Shown one piece after another: positions 7,525-15,899 of a stretch of 42,120 nucleotides of DNA. The stretch lies in NCBI GenBank assembly GCA_030667965.1, contig DAOUUW010000005.1, forward strand, positions 1 through 42,120. The letters are read 5' to 3'. This DNA comes from Deltaproteobacteria bacterium. GTDB taxonomy: Bacteria > Desulfobacterota > Desulfobulbia > Desulfobulbales > SURF-16. Position numbers and translations under genes: made by a program. The notes below the pieces were generated by a model, which had not been told where the DNA came from, made no database searches, and was given only the letters and a program-made list of their open reading frames with translations. Each line of letters opens with the position of its first letter. The first letter of the stretch is position 1.

Positions 7525-8655
7525 TTACTTGATATGGCTTGTAAACTTAAACTGAGTAGTCGTTCTCCAGGTATCATAAGCAAGACGATAATCATCAATA
7601 CAGTGAATGGTAAACGGAATACCTGTTTTTTCGAAAAATTTCTCCCAGCCGATTCTCTCAGCCCAGTCACCAATACGCTCGTATTTACGGGCATCTTTAG
7701 CATAGGTATCAATAATATTCTTCACTGCAGCAACGGTCTCGGGCCAGCGCGGCGGGGTGTTGGGCAGGAAAGGAATAACAAGTTTGGAGAACTTGGGATA
7801 GGAAATCCGGTTTGAAACCTTACCGCCAACCAGGATGGCAATACCGTCACCATCCGGATCAGACAGAGGCATGGCCGGACACATGGTGTAGCAGTTACCG
7901 CAGAACATACAGCGCTCATTCTTAACCTTTACGGATTTGACTTCCACGCCCTTGCTGTTGGTCGCCTTGGTGGGAGAAACAGCGCCAAGCGGACAGGAAG
8001 CAATGGCCAAGGGTAGCTCACAGAGACCGGCGATGGCGTCATGGTCAACCATAGGCGGTTTACGGTGAATACCGAGAATAGCAACATCGGAAGCATGAAC
8101 AGCACCACACATGTTCAGGCAACAGGCCAGGGCAACACGAACCTGGGCAGGCATGGTATGGCTGGTGAAGTAGTCAAACAGTTCATCCATAACCGCTTTA
8201 ACAACGCCGGAGGCGTCGGTGGCAGGCGTATGGCAATGCACCCAACCCTGGGTATGAACAATGCTGGTCATACCGGCGCCGGTGCCGCCAACAGGAAACT
8301 TATTACTGCGGCTGGCCAGATCGTCCATCAGGGGCTTCACTTTATCTTTTGCATCAACCATGAACTCAACATTGTTTCTGGTGGTCCAACGGACACTGCC
8401 TTCACAATGTTTATCTGCGATCTCGCAGATCTCACGGATGTACTCAATACTTACCAGACGGGCGGCGCCAATACGTACTGTCCAGCACTCATCGCCTGTC
8501 TCGCTTTTATGCATCAAAACGCCGGGCTGGGTGATCTCATGATAGAGCCACTTGCCGTAATTATTTTTTATAACTGGTGGGAAAAACTGCTCAAAATGTG
8601 GGGGACCTATATCTGTTATTCTATCCACCATCGGATTTGCTGGATCGTAACCCAT
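7525..8655 (-). CDS. dsrB: Dissimilatory sulfite reductase beta subunit
   Basis: Beta subunit of the cytoplasmic alpha2beta2 enzyme that reduces sulfite, with DsrC, in the last step of sulfate respiration. 376 aa, typical length. The sirohaem-[4Fe-4S] ligands are visible: C141 in [11 protein letters not shown] and C178/C179/C183 in [14 protein letters not shown]. The inserted ferredoxin domain has [12 protein letters not shown] (about 249-259). AGGAGG lies upstream of the ATG. It is separated from dsrA by 63 bp, so the two are one transcript. All cofactor ligands are intact, so the subunit should carry the catalytically competent sirohaem. Confidence 0.98.
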   Translation of the reverse strand: MGYDPANPMVDRITDIGPPHFEQFFPPVIKNNYGKWLYHEITQPGVLMHKSETGDECWTVRIGAARLVSIEYIREICEIADKHCEGSVRWTTRNNVEFMVDAKDKVKPLMDDLASRSNKFPVGGTGAGMTSIVHTQGWVHCHTPATDASGVVKAVMDELFDYFTSHTMPAQVRVALACCLNMCGAVHASDVAILGIHRKPPMVDHDAIAGLCELPLAIASCPLGAVSPTKATNSKGVEVKSVKVKNERCMFCGNCYTMCPAMPLSDPDGDGIAILVGGKVSNRISYPKFSKLVIPFLPNTPPRWPETVAAVKNIIDTYAKDARKYERIGDWAERIGWEKFFEKTGIPFTIHCIDDYRLAYDTWRTTTQFKFTSHIK

Positions 8656-8718
8656 TTTTTATACCTCCTTATAGTGTCTATAAAGTAAATATCTGATTAA
8701 TGCCAATAAGAGCAGTTT

Positions 8719-9999
8719 TTATTGCGCGTGTTTTTTACGGAACTCTCTAACATCACGCTCAAAACCACCTGGAACCTCGTCTTCCTGCCAGAAAATGTAT
8801 GGATTTGAACGAGGCTCTCTGACCATCTGCGGAATAGGCTCAAGCTCCATAATCTTCATAAAGGTGGGCAGACCGACACGCTGAATGGTCTCACCAACGC
8901 GCTCACGGTTTTTACCGATTTCCATCCACCAATCCCAGATTTTTTCAATCTGCTCAATGAGTTCTTCAAATTCACTCTCAGGATCAACCTTGATAAACGG
9001 AATGGTCAAGGTGGCGAACTGAGCGCCTTCTAGGATGGGGGCTTTTGCGCCAACATTGACGGTAGCACCTGTCTCAACACCCGGACGCAATGCTCGAGGC
9101 ATAACGTTGATGCAATGCATGCAGCGTGTACACTCGGAGGTATCTATTTTCAGCTCATCGCCTTCCATCCACATACACTCAGTGGGGCAGAGACCGATGA
9201 CTTCTTTCTGGATGTCGAATGGACCCCAGTCACGGCCTGAATGGGCGCCGCCGTTTGAGGGAAATTCACCTTTTATATAGCTTTGCACTGCAGCCTGATC
9301 GATGCGGATATCGTCTTTCCAGGTACCGATAACAGCAAAGTCGGAACGGGCGAGAGCGGCAACACAGTCGTTGGGACAGCCGGAGAATTTAAATTTAAAT
9401 TTGTAGGGGAAAGCCGGGCGATGCAGCTCATCCTGATAATGCATGGTCAACCCATGGCATGCAGCCTGGGTATCAAAGCATGACCACTCGCAACGTGCCT
9501 TACCGATACAGCAGGCAGGACTACGCAGGTTGGAGCCGGAGCCGCCGAGATCCTGGTGCAGCTCATGAGTCAGTTCGTAAAACAGGGGCTCAAGATGGTC
9601 TGTAGTTGTTCCAAGTAAAATCAGGTCGCCTGTGGAGCCATGAAAGTTGGTCATACCTGAACCGTGTTTCTCCCAGAGATCACAGAGAGCACGAAGCTTC
9701 GCGGTGTTGTAAAATTTACTGGACGGCTGGTTGACACGGATGGTATGGAAGTGGGCAACTCCGGGAAACTCTTTGGGCAGGTCGGAATAACGTCCAACAA
9801 TACCACCGCCGTATCCGAAGACACCTACGATTCCACCATGTTTCCAGTGGGTGATCCTGTCATGATAAGACAGTTCCAACTGTCCAAGAATGTCCCAGCA
9901 TTCCGGTTTCTTCTCGGCCTGACGTTTAAGGTCTGTTACAAAGCTAGGCCATGGTCCTTTTTCGAGCTCGTCCAACAAGGGCGTATCACGCTTTGCCAT
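8719..9999 (-). CDS. dsrA: Dissimilatory sulfite reductase alpha subunit
   Basis: Alpha subunit of DsrAB. 426 aa, usual length. Cofactor ligands are C164 and C170 (CIGKARC) and C208/C212 (GCPNDC). The ferredoxin insertion has C290, C293 and C296 (CTRCMHC) with an upstream Cys at about 271 or 275. The sequence has the reductive bacterial character and co-occurs with dsrD, which argues against the oxidative (rDsr) type. AAGGAGG-like sequence precedes the ATG at 9999. A TTGACA promoter lies about 165 bp upstream. First gene of the dsrAB transcript. Confidence 0.98.
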   Translation of the reverse strand: MAKRDTPLLDELEKGPWPSFVTDLKRQAEKKPECWDILGQLELSYHDRITHWKHGGIVGVFGYGGGIVGRYSDLPKEFPGVAHFHTIRVNQPSSKFYNTAKLRALCDLWEKHGSGMTNFHGSTGDLILLGTTTDHLEPLFYELTHELHQDLGGSGSNLRSPACCIGKARCEWSCFDTQAACHGLTMHYQDELHRPAFPYKFKFKFSGCPNDCVAALARSDFAVIGTWKDDIRIDQAAVQSYIKGEFPSNGGAHSGRDWGPFDIQKEVIGLCPTECMWMEGDELKIDTSECTRCMHCINVMPRALRPGVETGATVNVGAKAPILEGAQFATLTIPFIKVDPESEFEELIEQIEKIWDWWMEIGKNRERVGETIQRVGLPTFMKIMELEPIPQMVREPRSNPYIFWQEDEVPGGFERDVREFRKKHAQ

Positions 10000-10118
10000 T
10001 TTCTCGTTTCCTCCTAAGGATCTGTTAAGTTATGTGAGCCAATTGCTCATCCCAAGACTTTTTACTTTAAATTGCATCAAAGCCTCATTTTTTTGCTTCG
10101 GGATAAACAAAAACATTA

Positions 10119-10171
10119 CTGAATGCTAATTCAGTTTGGACGAACTTATACAGCTCGCAAGGTTTTGTCAA
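10119..10171 (-). promoter_or_regulatory. dsrAB promoter with inverted repeat near the start site
   Basis: On the minus strand a perfect -35 TTGACA (10166-10171) is 15 bases from a -10-like TATAAG (10145-10150). Just downstream, near the predicted transcript start, ACTGAAT-gcta-ATTCAGT (10119-10136) forms a perfect 7-bp inverted repeat suited to an operator. The spacer is shorter than the ideal 17. The predicted leader is about 135 nt. Confidence 0.6.
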
Positions 10172-10316
10172 CAAAAAATCAGCATCTTTTCAATGAATTT
10201 TCATGCAAAAAATGCAGACAGGATAAATTCTCTTTTTTTTAGACCAATTTTCTTCATATCATGGTTTAATAACTCACTAAAATATCGTTAATTACGTGCC
10301 ATTAAGAAGGAAAAAG

Positions 10317-10361
10317 AACTATTCAGATAGATAGATAGATAGACTGAATTCCTGAATAGTT
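10317..10361. repeat. GATA microsatellite inside an inverted repeat
   Basis: A 10-bp perfect inverted repeat AACTATTCAG/CTGAATAGTT (10317-10326 and 10352-10361) encloses tandem GATA units (10326-10342). It lies between the dsrAB promoter and the first MITE. The rest of 10000-10425 is AT-rich and holds only the promoter above. Confidence 0.7.
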
Positions 10362-10425
10362 AAGGAAAAATAATAATTCTGCCAGCCAGGCCGGCATTCA
10401 TGCTGTTATTAATCGCTTATTATTA

Positions 10426-10613
10426 TGTGATTACCACTAATTTTCAGCCTTCTGCGTAAATAACCGGCGAAGAATGAGGGTGGGAGCGGATTTATCCGCG
10501 AATTTTCTGGGTTGGCAAGCAAACAGTTCCATCTCCTTGCCGGCCCTTTTCGCGGCTAAAGCCGCTCCTACAGCACTGCACTGATGAATGGCTGAATTTC
10601 GATGGTAATCACA
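10426..10613. mobile_element. 188-bp MITE-like element, copy 1
   Basis: Bounded by inverted ends TGTGATTACCA...TGGTAATCACA that continue imperfectly for about 23 bp, and flanked by a perfect 8-bp duplication TATTATTA (10418-10425 and 10614-10621). The interior has a REP-like pair in opposite orientation, GGAGCGGATTTATCCGCGAA and TTCGCGGCTAAAGCCGCTCC. It differs from copy 2 at only four positions. It encodes no transposase, so it would need one supplied in trans. The right duplication ends in the first base of the next gene's start codon. Confidence 0.9.
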
Positions 10614-10620
10614 TATTATT

Positions 10621-10935
10621 ATGCCGCGTCCAAGAAAAATACGATTATGCCAGGGGAAAATGTTTGACAGGGGTTTTAAGCCAACCCGCACCCCAATGCA
10701 CAAGTTGCGCAAAATTGAAATGCTGCGTGATGAGCTTGAAACCCTGAAACTCTGTGATCTCGAAGGGTTAACACAGGAGCAGGCAGGTCTAAGAATGGGG
10801 ATTTCCAGGGGAACGGTACAGCGCATTCTAACGGCAGCACGGCGCAAGGTGGCTGAGGCATTGATTGAAGGGGCTGCGCTGGTCTTCCAGCAGAATTCAC
10901 CGGACGTGGAGCATCTTATTGAAGAACAGGTTTAA
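10621..10935 (+). CDS. DUF134 (UPF0251) DNA-binding protein
   Basis: A 104-aa protein starting MPRPRK, the typical start of DUF134 proteins. A sigma-like helix-turn-helix follows at about 57-80 (LTQEQAGLRMGISRGTVQRIL). These proteins are presumed regulators, often found beside NifX/NifB-like iron-cluster or metal-binding proteins, as here (next gene, opposite strand). The family's usual Cys-containing N-terminal region is reduced to one Cys (RLCQGK). Oddly, the first MITE's target duplication runs into the ATG, so no Shine-Dalgarno precedes it within the normal range. Expression may be low or may come from the element itself. Confidence 0.85.
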   Translation: MPRPRKIRLCQGKMFDRGFKPTRTPMHKLRKIEMLRDELETLKLCDLEGLTQEQAGLRMGISRGTVQRILTAARRKVAEALIEGAALVFQQNSPDVEHLIEEQV

Positions 10936-11021
10936 GTTTTAAAATTTAAAGAAGAACCGGCCTTGTCAGTCCTTAAGACCAACAAGACCAGTCTTACCAA
11001 TTCGGCTAACAGTCCATCCAA

Positions 11022-11411
11022 TTAATGCTGCTGGCCGCCGCCGCAGGCATCTTTCGCCTCCATTTCGGGCAGTCTGTCCTGCAGAAAGCCGTCAACAACA
11101 TCCTGTACGTTGATAAATTCTTCCTGGGGTGCATAAAAAACCTTGATGCCCACCTCGTTAAAACCGACCAGCGGCCTCATTCCCATACCGCCCACCACCA
11201 GCACATCGACATTATGATCTCTCAGGTGATTCACCGGCACCAGGCAGCCGCCCTCAGAATGCTCCACATTGCCCACCGTGCTGACTTTGTCAATCTTCCC
11301 ATCGGCAAAATCAATAATAGTAAAGACATCCGCATGGCCAAAATGGCCTGAACGGGTTGCCTGCATTCCTCCCGGATTATTTGTCGGGACAGCAAGTTTT
11401 AATGTTTTCAT
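11022..11411 (-). CDS. NifX/NifB-like dinitrogenase Fe-Mo cofactor-type protein
   Basis: A 129-aa member of the dinitrogenase iron-molybdenum cofactor family (LAVPTNN...GHFGHADVFTIID...DVLVVGGMGMRPLVGFNEVGIKVF). Outside nif clusters, members are small proteins that bind or carry Fe-S or metal clusters. The C-terminus ends DACGGGQQH, a likely extra metal-binding tail. The ATG at 11411 has AAGGAG upstream and is preferred to a longer frame to 11462. A TATAAT hexamer lies at 11467-11472. It is convergent with the DUF134 gene, a common pairing. No nif genes are present, so a nitrogenase role is unlikely. Confidence 0.85.
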   Translation of the reverse strand: MKTLKLAVPTNNPGGMQATRSGHFGHADVFTIIDFADGKIDKVSTVGNVEHSEGGCLVPVNHLRDHNVDVLVVGGMGMRPLVGFNEVGIKVFYAPQEEFINVQDVVDGFLQDRLPEMEAKDACGGGQQH

Positions 11412-11535
11412 TAACGTCTCCTTGTCCGGCAGCATGGCCGGACGAAAATAAAAAAATACCAATTAAATTATACGCAAACTTTACATAAATTATGCGCTCA
11501 CTTTACACTATTTCCACTCACTCTTCAAAAGATAT

Positions 11536-11723
11536 TGTGATTACCACTAATTTTCAGCCTCCTGGGTAAATAACCGGCGAAGAATGAGGGTGGGAGCGGA
11601 TTTATCCGCGAATTTTCCGGGTTGGCAAGCAAACAGTTCCATCTCCTTGCCAGCCCTTTTCGCGGCTAAAGCCGCTCCTACAGCACTGCACTGATGAATG
11701 GCTGAATTTCGATGGTAATCACA
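11536..11723. mobile_element. 188-bp MITE-like element, copy 2
   Basis: Same length and ends as copy 1, with four substitutions, and flanked by a different perfect 8-bp duplication AAAGATAT (11528-11535 and 11724-11731). Two copies with different target duplications show independent insertion rather than a segmental duplication. It lies upstream of the NifX-like gene, and its right end is about 120 bp before the promoter of the flavoprotein gene. Confidence 0.92.
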
Positions 11724-11843
11724 AAAGATATTGAACATCTCAATCCCAGAGGATATGTTATGTGCATATGTCCAAATATACGACTGACCACCAAACTTGT
11801 CAAGAAAGAACGTAAGCATTTACTGAAATTTCATCCACTTGAA

Positions 11844-11872
11844 TTGACAGCGCACTGCTTTTGAGATATTAA
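11844..11872 (+). promoter_or_regulatory. Sigma-70-type promoter of the flavoprotein gene
   Basis: TTGACA (11844-11849), a 17-base spacer, then TATTAA (11867-11872), about 45 bases upstream of the ATG at 11924, which has AGGAG before it. Confidence 0.7.
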
Positions 11873-11923
11873 TGAATGCGCTCTCATTTATTATACAATC
11901 AAAACCTATTTCAGGAGAATAAT

Positions 11924-13654
11924 ATGGGCGAAAAAATTGTAATCATCGGCAGTGTAGCGGCAGGCCCCAAGTCTGCCTGTCATGCAAAACGGCTCATGCC
12001 GGATGCAGACATTACCCTTCTTGACCAGGACACCCTTATATCCTATGGCGGGTGCGGTATTCCTTATTATGTATCCGGTGATGTCAACGACGAAGACGAA
12101 CTGCGCAAGACAAGTTTTCACATGACGCGGGACGCATCTTTTTTTGAGCATGCCAAGGGCGTCAAGGTGCGCACCAGCACCAGGGCCACTGCCATTGACC
12201 GGCAAAAAAAATGCGTTGAGGTTGTCAATGTGGACAGCGGAGAAAAAGACTCCATCCCCTATGACAAACTTGTTATCGCCACCGGCAGCCAACCTTTTGT
12301 TCTTCCCATTCCCGGCGCGGAACTGGAAGGTGTTTTCACAATCAGCGATCTGCACAAGGCCATTGCCATCAAACAGAGCCTGGCCCAGGGGAAAATCGGC
12401 AAGGCGGTTGTTATCGGCGGCGGCGCCATCGGCCTGGAAATGGCAGAAGCTTTTGCCGATCTCTGGGGAGTTGAGACAAGTGTTGTGGAATTCATGCCGC
12501 AGATTCTGCCTCGCATTGTTGACAGCCCCTTTGCCACCATGGTGCAGAAACACATAGAAAAAGCCGGTGTGCATATCTATACAGGTGAAGGCGCCCAGGC
12601 AATCGAGGCGGACGAAAACGGCCGGGCCTGCCGGGTGGTGACCCCGAACCGCAGTATCGACACAGACATCGTTGTCATGGCCGCCGGCGTACGACCCCGC
12701 ACCCAGCTTGCCCAGGAAGCCGGCCTGCAGGTTTCCCCCTGGGGCATTGTCGTCAACAACAGGATGCAAACCTCTGATCCAAACATCTATGCCGCCGGAG
12801 ACTGCGTTGAAAGCACCAACCTTATTACCGGTAAAAAAATGATTGCCCCCATGGGTTCTCTGGCCAACCGCGAAGGCCGTGTGGTGGGCGACAACCTGGC
12901 GGGCATCCCGACAGTCTTTCCCGGCGTTGTCGGCAGCTTTATCATGAAGGCCTTTGAGTGCTGCATCGGCACCACCGGCATCAGCCTGGAAACAGCCCTT
13001 GCTGAAGGCTTTGACGCAGACGCCTCCATATCAGCTCCATCAGACCGGGCCCACTTTTTCCCCACCGAGGCCAAAATACCGTTGCAGCTCGTTTTTGACC
13101 GGCCAAGCAGACGGGTTCTCGGTGTGCAGGGATTCGGCCCCATGGGTGATGCCGTACTGGCCCGCATTAATGCCGCAGCAGCACTCATTGCCAAAGGCGG
13201 AACAATTGACGACTTCAGTCTGCTGGAAATGGCCTATGCCCCACCCTTTTCCACGGCCATTGACGCATTGAATGCTGCTGCCAATGTGGCGGACAATATG
13301 TGCCGTAACCGCCAGCGCAATGTTTCCATCCAGAACTTCCTGGCATGGATCGACAAGCCGTCTTCCCAGCCTGACTGGACAGCCTTTGACATCAGGCATC
13401 CGAATGAGGTTGCTCCTTTTGCGGAGAAATTCGGCGACATCTGGCAGGCAATTGCCTACAATGAAGTGCGAAATCGTTACAGCGAGCTTCCCACTGACAA
13501 AACCCTGATCATTATCTGCGACGCCGGCTCCCGGTCCTATGAGATACAGGTTTTTCTCGACAGTGTCGGCATGACCAACACCCTGATACTTGGCGGCGGC
13601 TTTAACTGCATCGCCAGGATGGATGTGGACTGGTGGCCTCAAAAAATAGTGTAA
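11924..13654 (+). CDS. CoA-disulfide/polysulfide reductase-like flavoprotein with rhodanese domain
   Basis: A 576-aa FAD- and NAD(P)H-dependent oxidoreductase of the single-cysteine disulfide reductase group. An N-terminal FAD motif (IVIIGSVAAGPKSA) is followed by the active Cys44 in SYGGCGIPYYVSG. A second nucleotide-binding motif (VVIGGGAIGLEMAEAF) and the dimerisation domain come next. A C-terminal rhodanese domain has an active-site loop CDAGSRS (Cys532). The fusion is known in CoA-disulfide reductases and NADH:polysulfide oxidoreductases, where it handles persulfide or polysulfide sulfur. That fits the sulfur context, but the substrate is inferred. The ATG at 11924 follows AGGAG; an upstream in-frame start at 11876 lacks one. 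Confidence 0.9.
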   Translation: MGEKIVIIGSVAAGPKSACHAKRLMPDADITLLDQDTLISYGGCGIPYYVSGDVNDEDELRKTSFHMTRDASFFEHAKGVKVRTSTRATAIDRQKKCVEVVNVDSGEKDSIPYDKLVIATGSQPFVLPIPGAELEGVFTISDLHKAIAIKQSLAQGKIGKAVVIGGGAIGLEMAEAFADLWGVETSVVEFMPQILPRIVDSPFATMVQKHIEKAGVHIYTGEGAQAIEADENGRACRVVTPNRSIDTDIVVMAAGVRPRTQLAQEAGLQVSPWGIVVNNRMQTSDPNIYAAGDCVESTNLITGKKMIAPMGSLANREGRVVGDNLAGIPTVFPGVVGSFIMKAFECCIGTTGISLETALAEGFDADASISAPSDRAHFFPTEAKIPLQLVFDRPSRRVLGVQGFGPMGDAVLARINAAAALIAKGGTIDDFSLLEMAYAPPFSTAIDALNAAANVADNMCRNRQRNVSIQNFLAWIDKPSSQPDWTAFDIRHPNEVAPFAEKFGDIWQAIAYNEVRNRYSELPTDKTLIIICDAGSRSYEIQVFLDSVGMTNTLILGGGFNCIARMDVDWWPQKIV

Positions 13655-13676
13655 AATGCAAAATGCAAAATGCAAA

Positions 13677-14486
13677 ATGAAGGGCCGGCAACCCGTTTCC
13701 GGCTTCATCCGGGGACTGGTTGCCTTTTTTCTTCTGGCAATGTGGCCGCTGCATGCTTTCTGTCTGACAGGTCAGATCGATATCAATACCGCTTCAAAAG
13801 AGCAGCTGCTGGAACTTCCCTTTATCGGTGAGCAGCGGGCTGATGCCATTATCAGTTACCGCCGTGAGCGCGGCGATTTTACCAATCTTGACGAACTGCT
13901 CGACGTAACGCACATCGGCGAAAAATCTCTGGAAGCGATAAAGCCGTATCTCTCCATTGGCCCTACCCTCCAACCCCGCGACGATCATGCCGCCACCGCT
14001 TTCCATAAAAAAATAAGCACCCGACCCGGCGATATTGTTATGCTGCCGGATGAAACATATTACGACACATTGGTCGATTTTATCAGGGGCGCAGACCATT
14101 CCATCGACATAGCCATGTTTCTTTTCAAGACCACCTCCTCCCCGCAAAACAGAGCGGCGCTGCTTGTGAAAGAGCTGATTAAGGCTCGTAAAAAAGGGGT
14201 GACGGTCCGGGTGGTTCTGGAAAATTCAGGCTATGCAGAGTCCATCAATAAAGAGAACAAAAAAGTGGCGGCTACATTGCGCAAAAACAAAATCAAGGTT
14301 GTCTTTGATTCACCGAACATAACGACCCATGCAAAAATAGTGGTCATTGACAAACGCTACTCATTCATCGGCAGTCATAATTTCAGCCATTCGGCCCTGG
14401 CCTTTAATCATGAATTTTCCGTCCTCATCGACAACCGCGAACTTGCCGGAAAGTTGGTTAAATACGTGGAAGCAATTGATAATTGA
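13677..14486 (+). CDS. Exported HhH-phospholipase D domain protein
   Basis: A 269-aa protein with a hydrophobic signal sequence (LVAFFLLAMWPLHAFC). It has a ComEA-type helix-hairpin-helix DNA-binding domain (IDINTASKEQLLELPFIG...HIGEKSLEAIKPYL), then one phospholipase-D domain with an intact HKD motif (HAKIVVIDKRYSFIGSHN). Single-HKD proteins of this size act as dimeric nucleases (Nuc type). With an HhH domain, a periplasmic DNA-processing or uptake role is plausible. An ATG at 13656 in the same frame would add a stretch encoded by a tandem AAAATGC repeat, so the ATG at 13677 is preferred. Neither has a good ribosome site. It follows the flavoprotein gene closely. Confidence 0.8.
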   Translation: MKGRQPVSGFIRGLVAFFLLAMWPLHAFCLTGQIDINTASKEQLLELPFIGEQRADAIISYRRERGDFTNLDELLDVTHIGEKSLEAIKPYLSIGPTLQPRDDHAATAFHKKISTRPGDIVMLPDETYYDTLVDFIRGADHSIDIAMFLFKTTSSPQNRAALLVKELIKARKKGVTVRVVLENSGYAESINKENKKVAATLRKNKIKVVFDSPNITTHAKIVVIDKRYSFIGSHNFSHSALAFNHEFSVLIDNRELAGKLVKYVEAIDN

Positions 14487-14576
14487 CAATTGATAATTAT
14501 CATGCCCATGCAACCTTCACACACTGGCACTCAATTCCAAAATCCCCAATCCCCAATCTAAAATCCAAAATCCACC
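14487..14576. repeat. Short-period low-complexity spacer
   Basis: Units ATTGATAATTGACA (including the last codons of the preceding gene) and CCCCAATC/AAAATCC are repeated with small variations between two plus-strand genes. Similar AAAATGC units lie at 13653-13679 and AAAATGAAAAATGC units at 20734-20765. No promoter or hairpin terminator is evident. Confidence 0.6.
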
Positions 14577-15863
14577 ATGTCAATTGACGAAGCATTACAC
14601 GAAGCCCTTTCCTTGCAGCAACAGGGCAAAATTAATAAAGCCCTGAATCTTTGCATCAATCTGCTTGAAAGCGCTGCTGATGATTTCCGTCTGCATTTTT
14701 TACTGGGCATGCTGCACAATCAGGTGAATGAAACTGATGCGGCCATCACCCATTTCTCAGAGGCAGTCCGGATCCACCCCGGACTTGACAGGGGGCACTA
14801 CAACCTGGGCGTTCTTTATTTTGCCGGAGAGGATTTTGAACAGGCCAAATCGTCCTATGAACAGGCTGCCGAGCTTTGCCCTGATGACCCGGACATTTTT
14901 TTCAACCTGGCCCTCACTGTTAAAAACATGGGTCTCTTCCAGCAGGCCCGGCAGCATTATGAAAAGGTGCTGGCTTTAACGCCTGAAGACCACGAGGCCC
15001 ATTACAATCTTGGCGTTCTTTTCAGGGAAACCGATGAAACAGAAGCAGCCATCAGATCTTTTGAAAAAGCCGTCGCTATCCATCCTTCATATATTCAAGC
15101 CCACAACAATATGGCCTATCTCTTTCACAAGATGGGACAGAGTGAAAAAGCTCTTGCCTGCTACCGGAAGGTACTGGAGCTCGACCCCACCCACCAGTCT
15201 GCCGGCCATATGGTTGCGGCCCTGTCCGGCGAAACGACAAACACCTCCCCGCTGTCCTATGTGAAAGATCTTTTTGATCAATTTTCAGATGATTTTGACG
15301 AAGCGCTCCTGCAAAAGCTGCAGTACGGAACGCCTGCCATGTTGCGGCAAATGCTTGATGAGGAGAAAGGACTTGAAAGGGTCTTTCAAAACGGACTGGA
15401 CATGGGCTGCGGCACCGGTCTTTCCGGGCTCGCCTTTTCAGACAGGACAAAACGCTTTACCGGCCTTGACCTTTCAACCGGAATGCTGGAAAAGGCAGCA
15501 GAAAAAGGGGTATACAGCATATTGCAGGAAAGCGACATAAACTCTTTCCTGACTGAGACGGAAGAGGTGTTTGATCTCTTTCTCGCCGCCGACGTTTTTG
15601 TCTATCTCGGTGACTTAAGCGACATTTTTGAACGTGTCAGAAAAAAATCAGCACAAGCGGGCTGTTTTCTTTTCTCCACGGAGACCTGCGGAGAAAACTT
15701 CACCCTGCAGACATCAGGACGCTATGCCCATGCTGAAAGCTATATACGAAAACTTACAGCGCAAACAGGTTTTGCAATGATGTGTTGTAAACCTGCCAAA
15801 CTGCGGCGGGAAAGAGATGGGTGGATCATGGGCAATCTTTTTCTTCTGCGAGCAACAAACTGA
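14577..15863 (+). CDS. TPR-methyltransferase fusion protein
   Basis: A 428-aa protein. Residues 1 to about 215 hold roughly five to six tetratricopeptide repeats (HYNLGVLYFAGEDFEQA, HYNLGVLFRETDETEAA, HNNMAYLFHKMGQSEKA). The C-terminal half is a class-I SAM-dependent methyltransferase with the glycine-rich motif I LDMGCGTGLSG, then TGLDLSTGMLEKA and DLFLAADVFVYL. The TPR part probably selects a protein partner or substrate. No signal peptide. The start lies right after a low-complexity tract and has no obvious Shine-Dalgarno. The methyl acceptor cannot be told from sequence or context. Confidence 0.88.
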   Translation: MSIDEALHEALSLQQQGKINKALNLCINLLESAADDFRLHFLLGMLHNQVNETDAAITHFSEAVRIHPGLDRGHYNLGVLYFAGEDFEQAKSSYEQAAELCPDDPDIFFNLALTVKNMGLFQQARQHYEKVLALTPEDHEAHYNLGVLFRETDETEAAIRSFEKAVAIHPSYIQAHNNMAYLFHKMGQSEKALACYRKVLELDPTHQSAGHMVAALSGETTNTSPLSYVKDLFDQFSDDFDEALLQKLQYGTPAMLRQMLDEEKGLERVFQNGLDMGCGTGLSGLAFSDRTKRFTGLDLSTGMLEKAAEKGVYSILQESDINSFLTETEEVFDLFLAADVFVYLGDLSDIFERVRKKSAQAGCFLFSTETCGENFTLQTSGRYAHAESYIRKLTAQTGFAMMCCKPAKLRRERDGWIMGNLFLLRATN

Positions 15864-15899
15864 TCTCAAAATCAACGCAGAGGCGCAAAGAAAAAACCG

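Noticed and set aside
10017-10060. Possible Rex-type operator upstream of dsrA (TGTTAAGTTATGTGA)
   Set aside because: The two half-sites do not form a convincing inverted repeat.
10437-10847. Minus-strand open frame across MITE copy 1
   Set aside because: It reads through the repeat element and antisense to the DUF134 gene; the same frame recurs in copy 2 only because the DNA is repeated.
11022-11411. Nitrogenase cluster member
   Set aside because: No nif structural or regulatory genes are present; stand-alone NifX-like proteins are common beside DUF134 genes.
11547-11819. Minus-strand open frame across MITE copy 2
   Set aside because: Same reason: the coding look comes from the repeated palindromic DNA, with no ribosome site or homologous domain.
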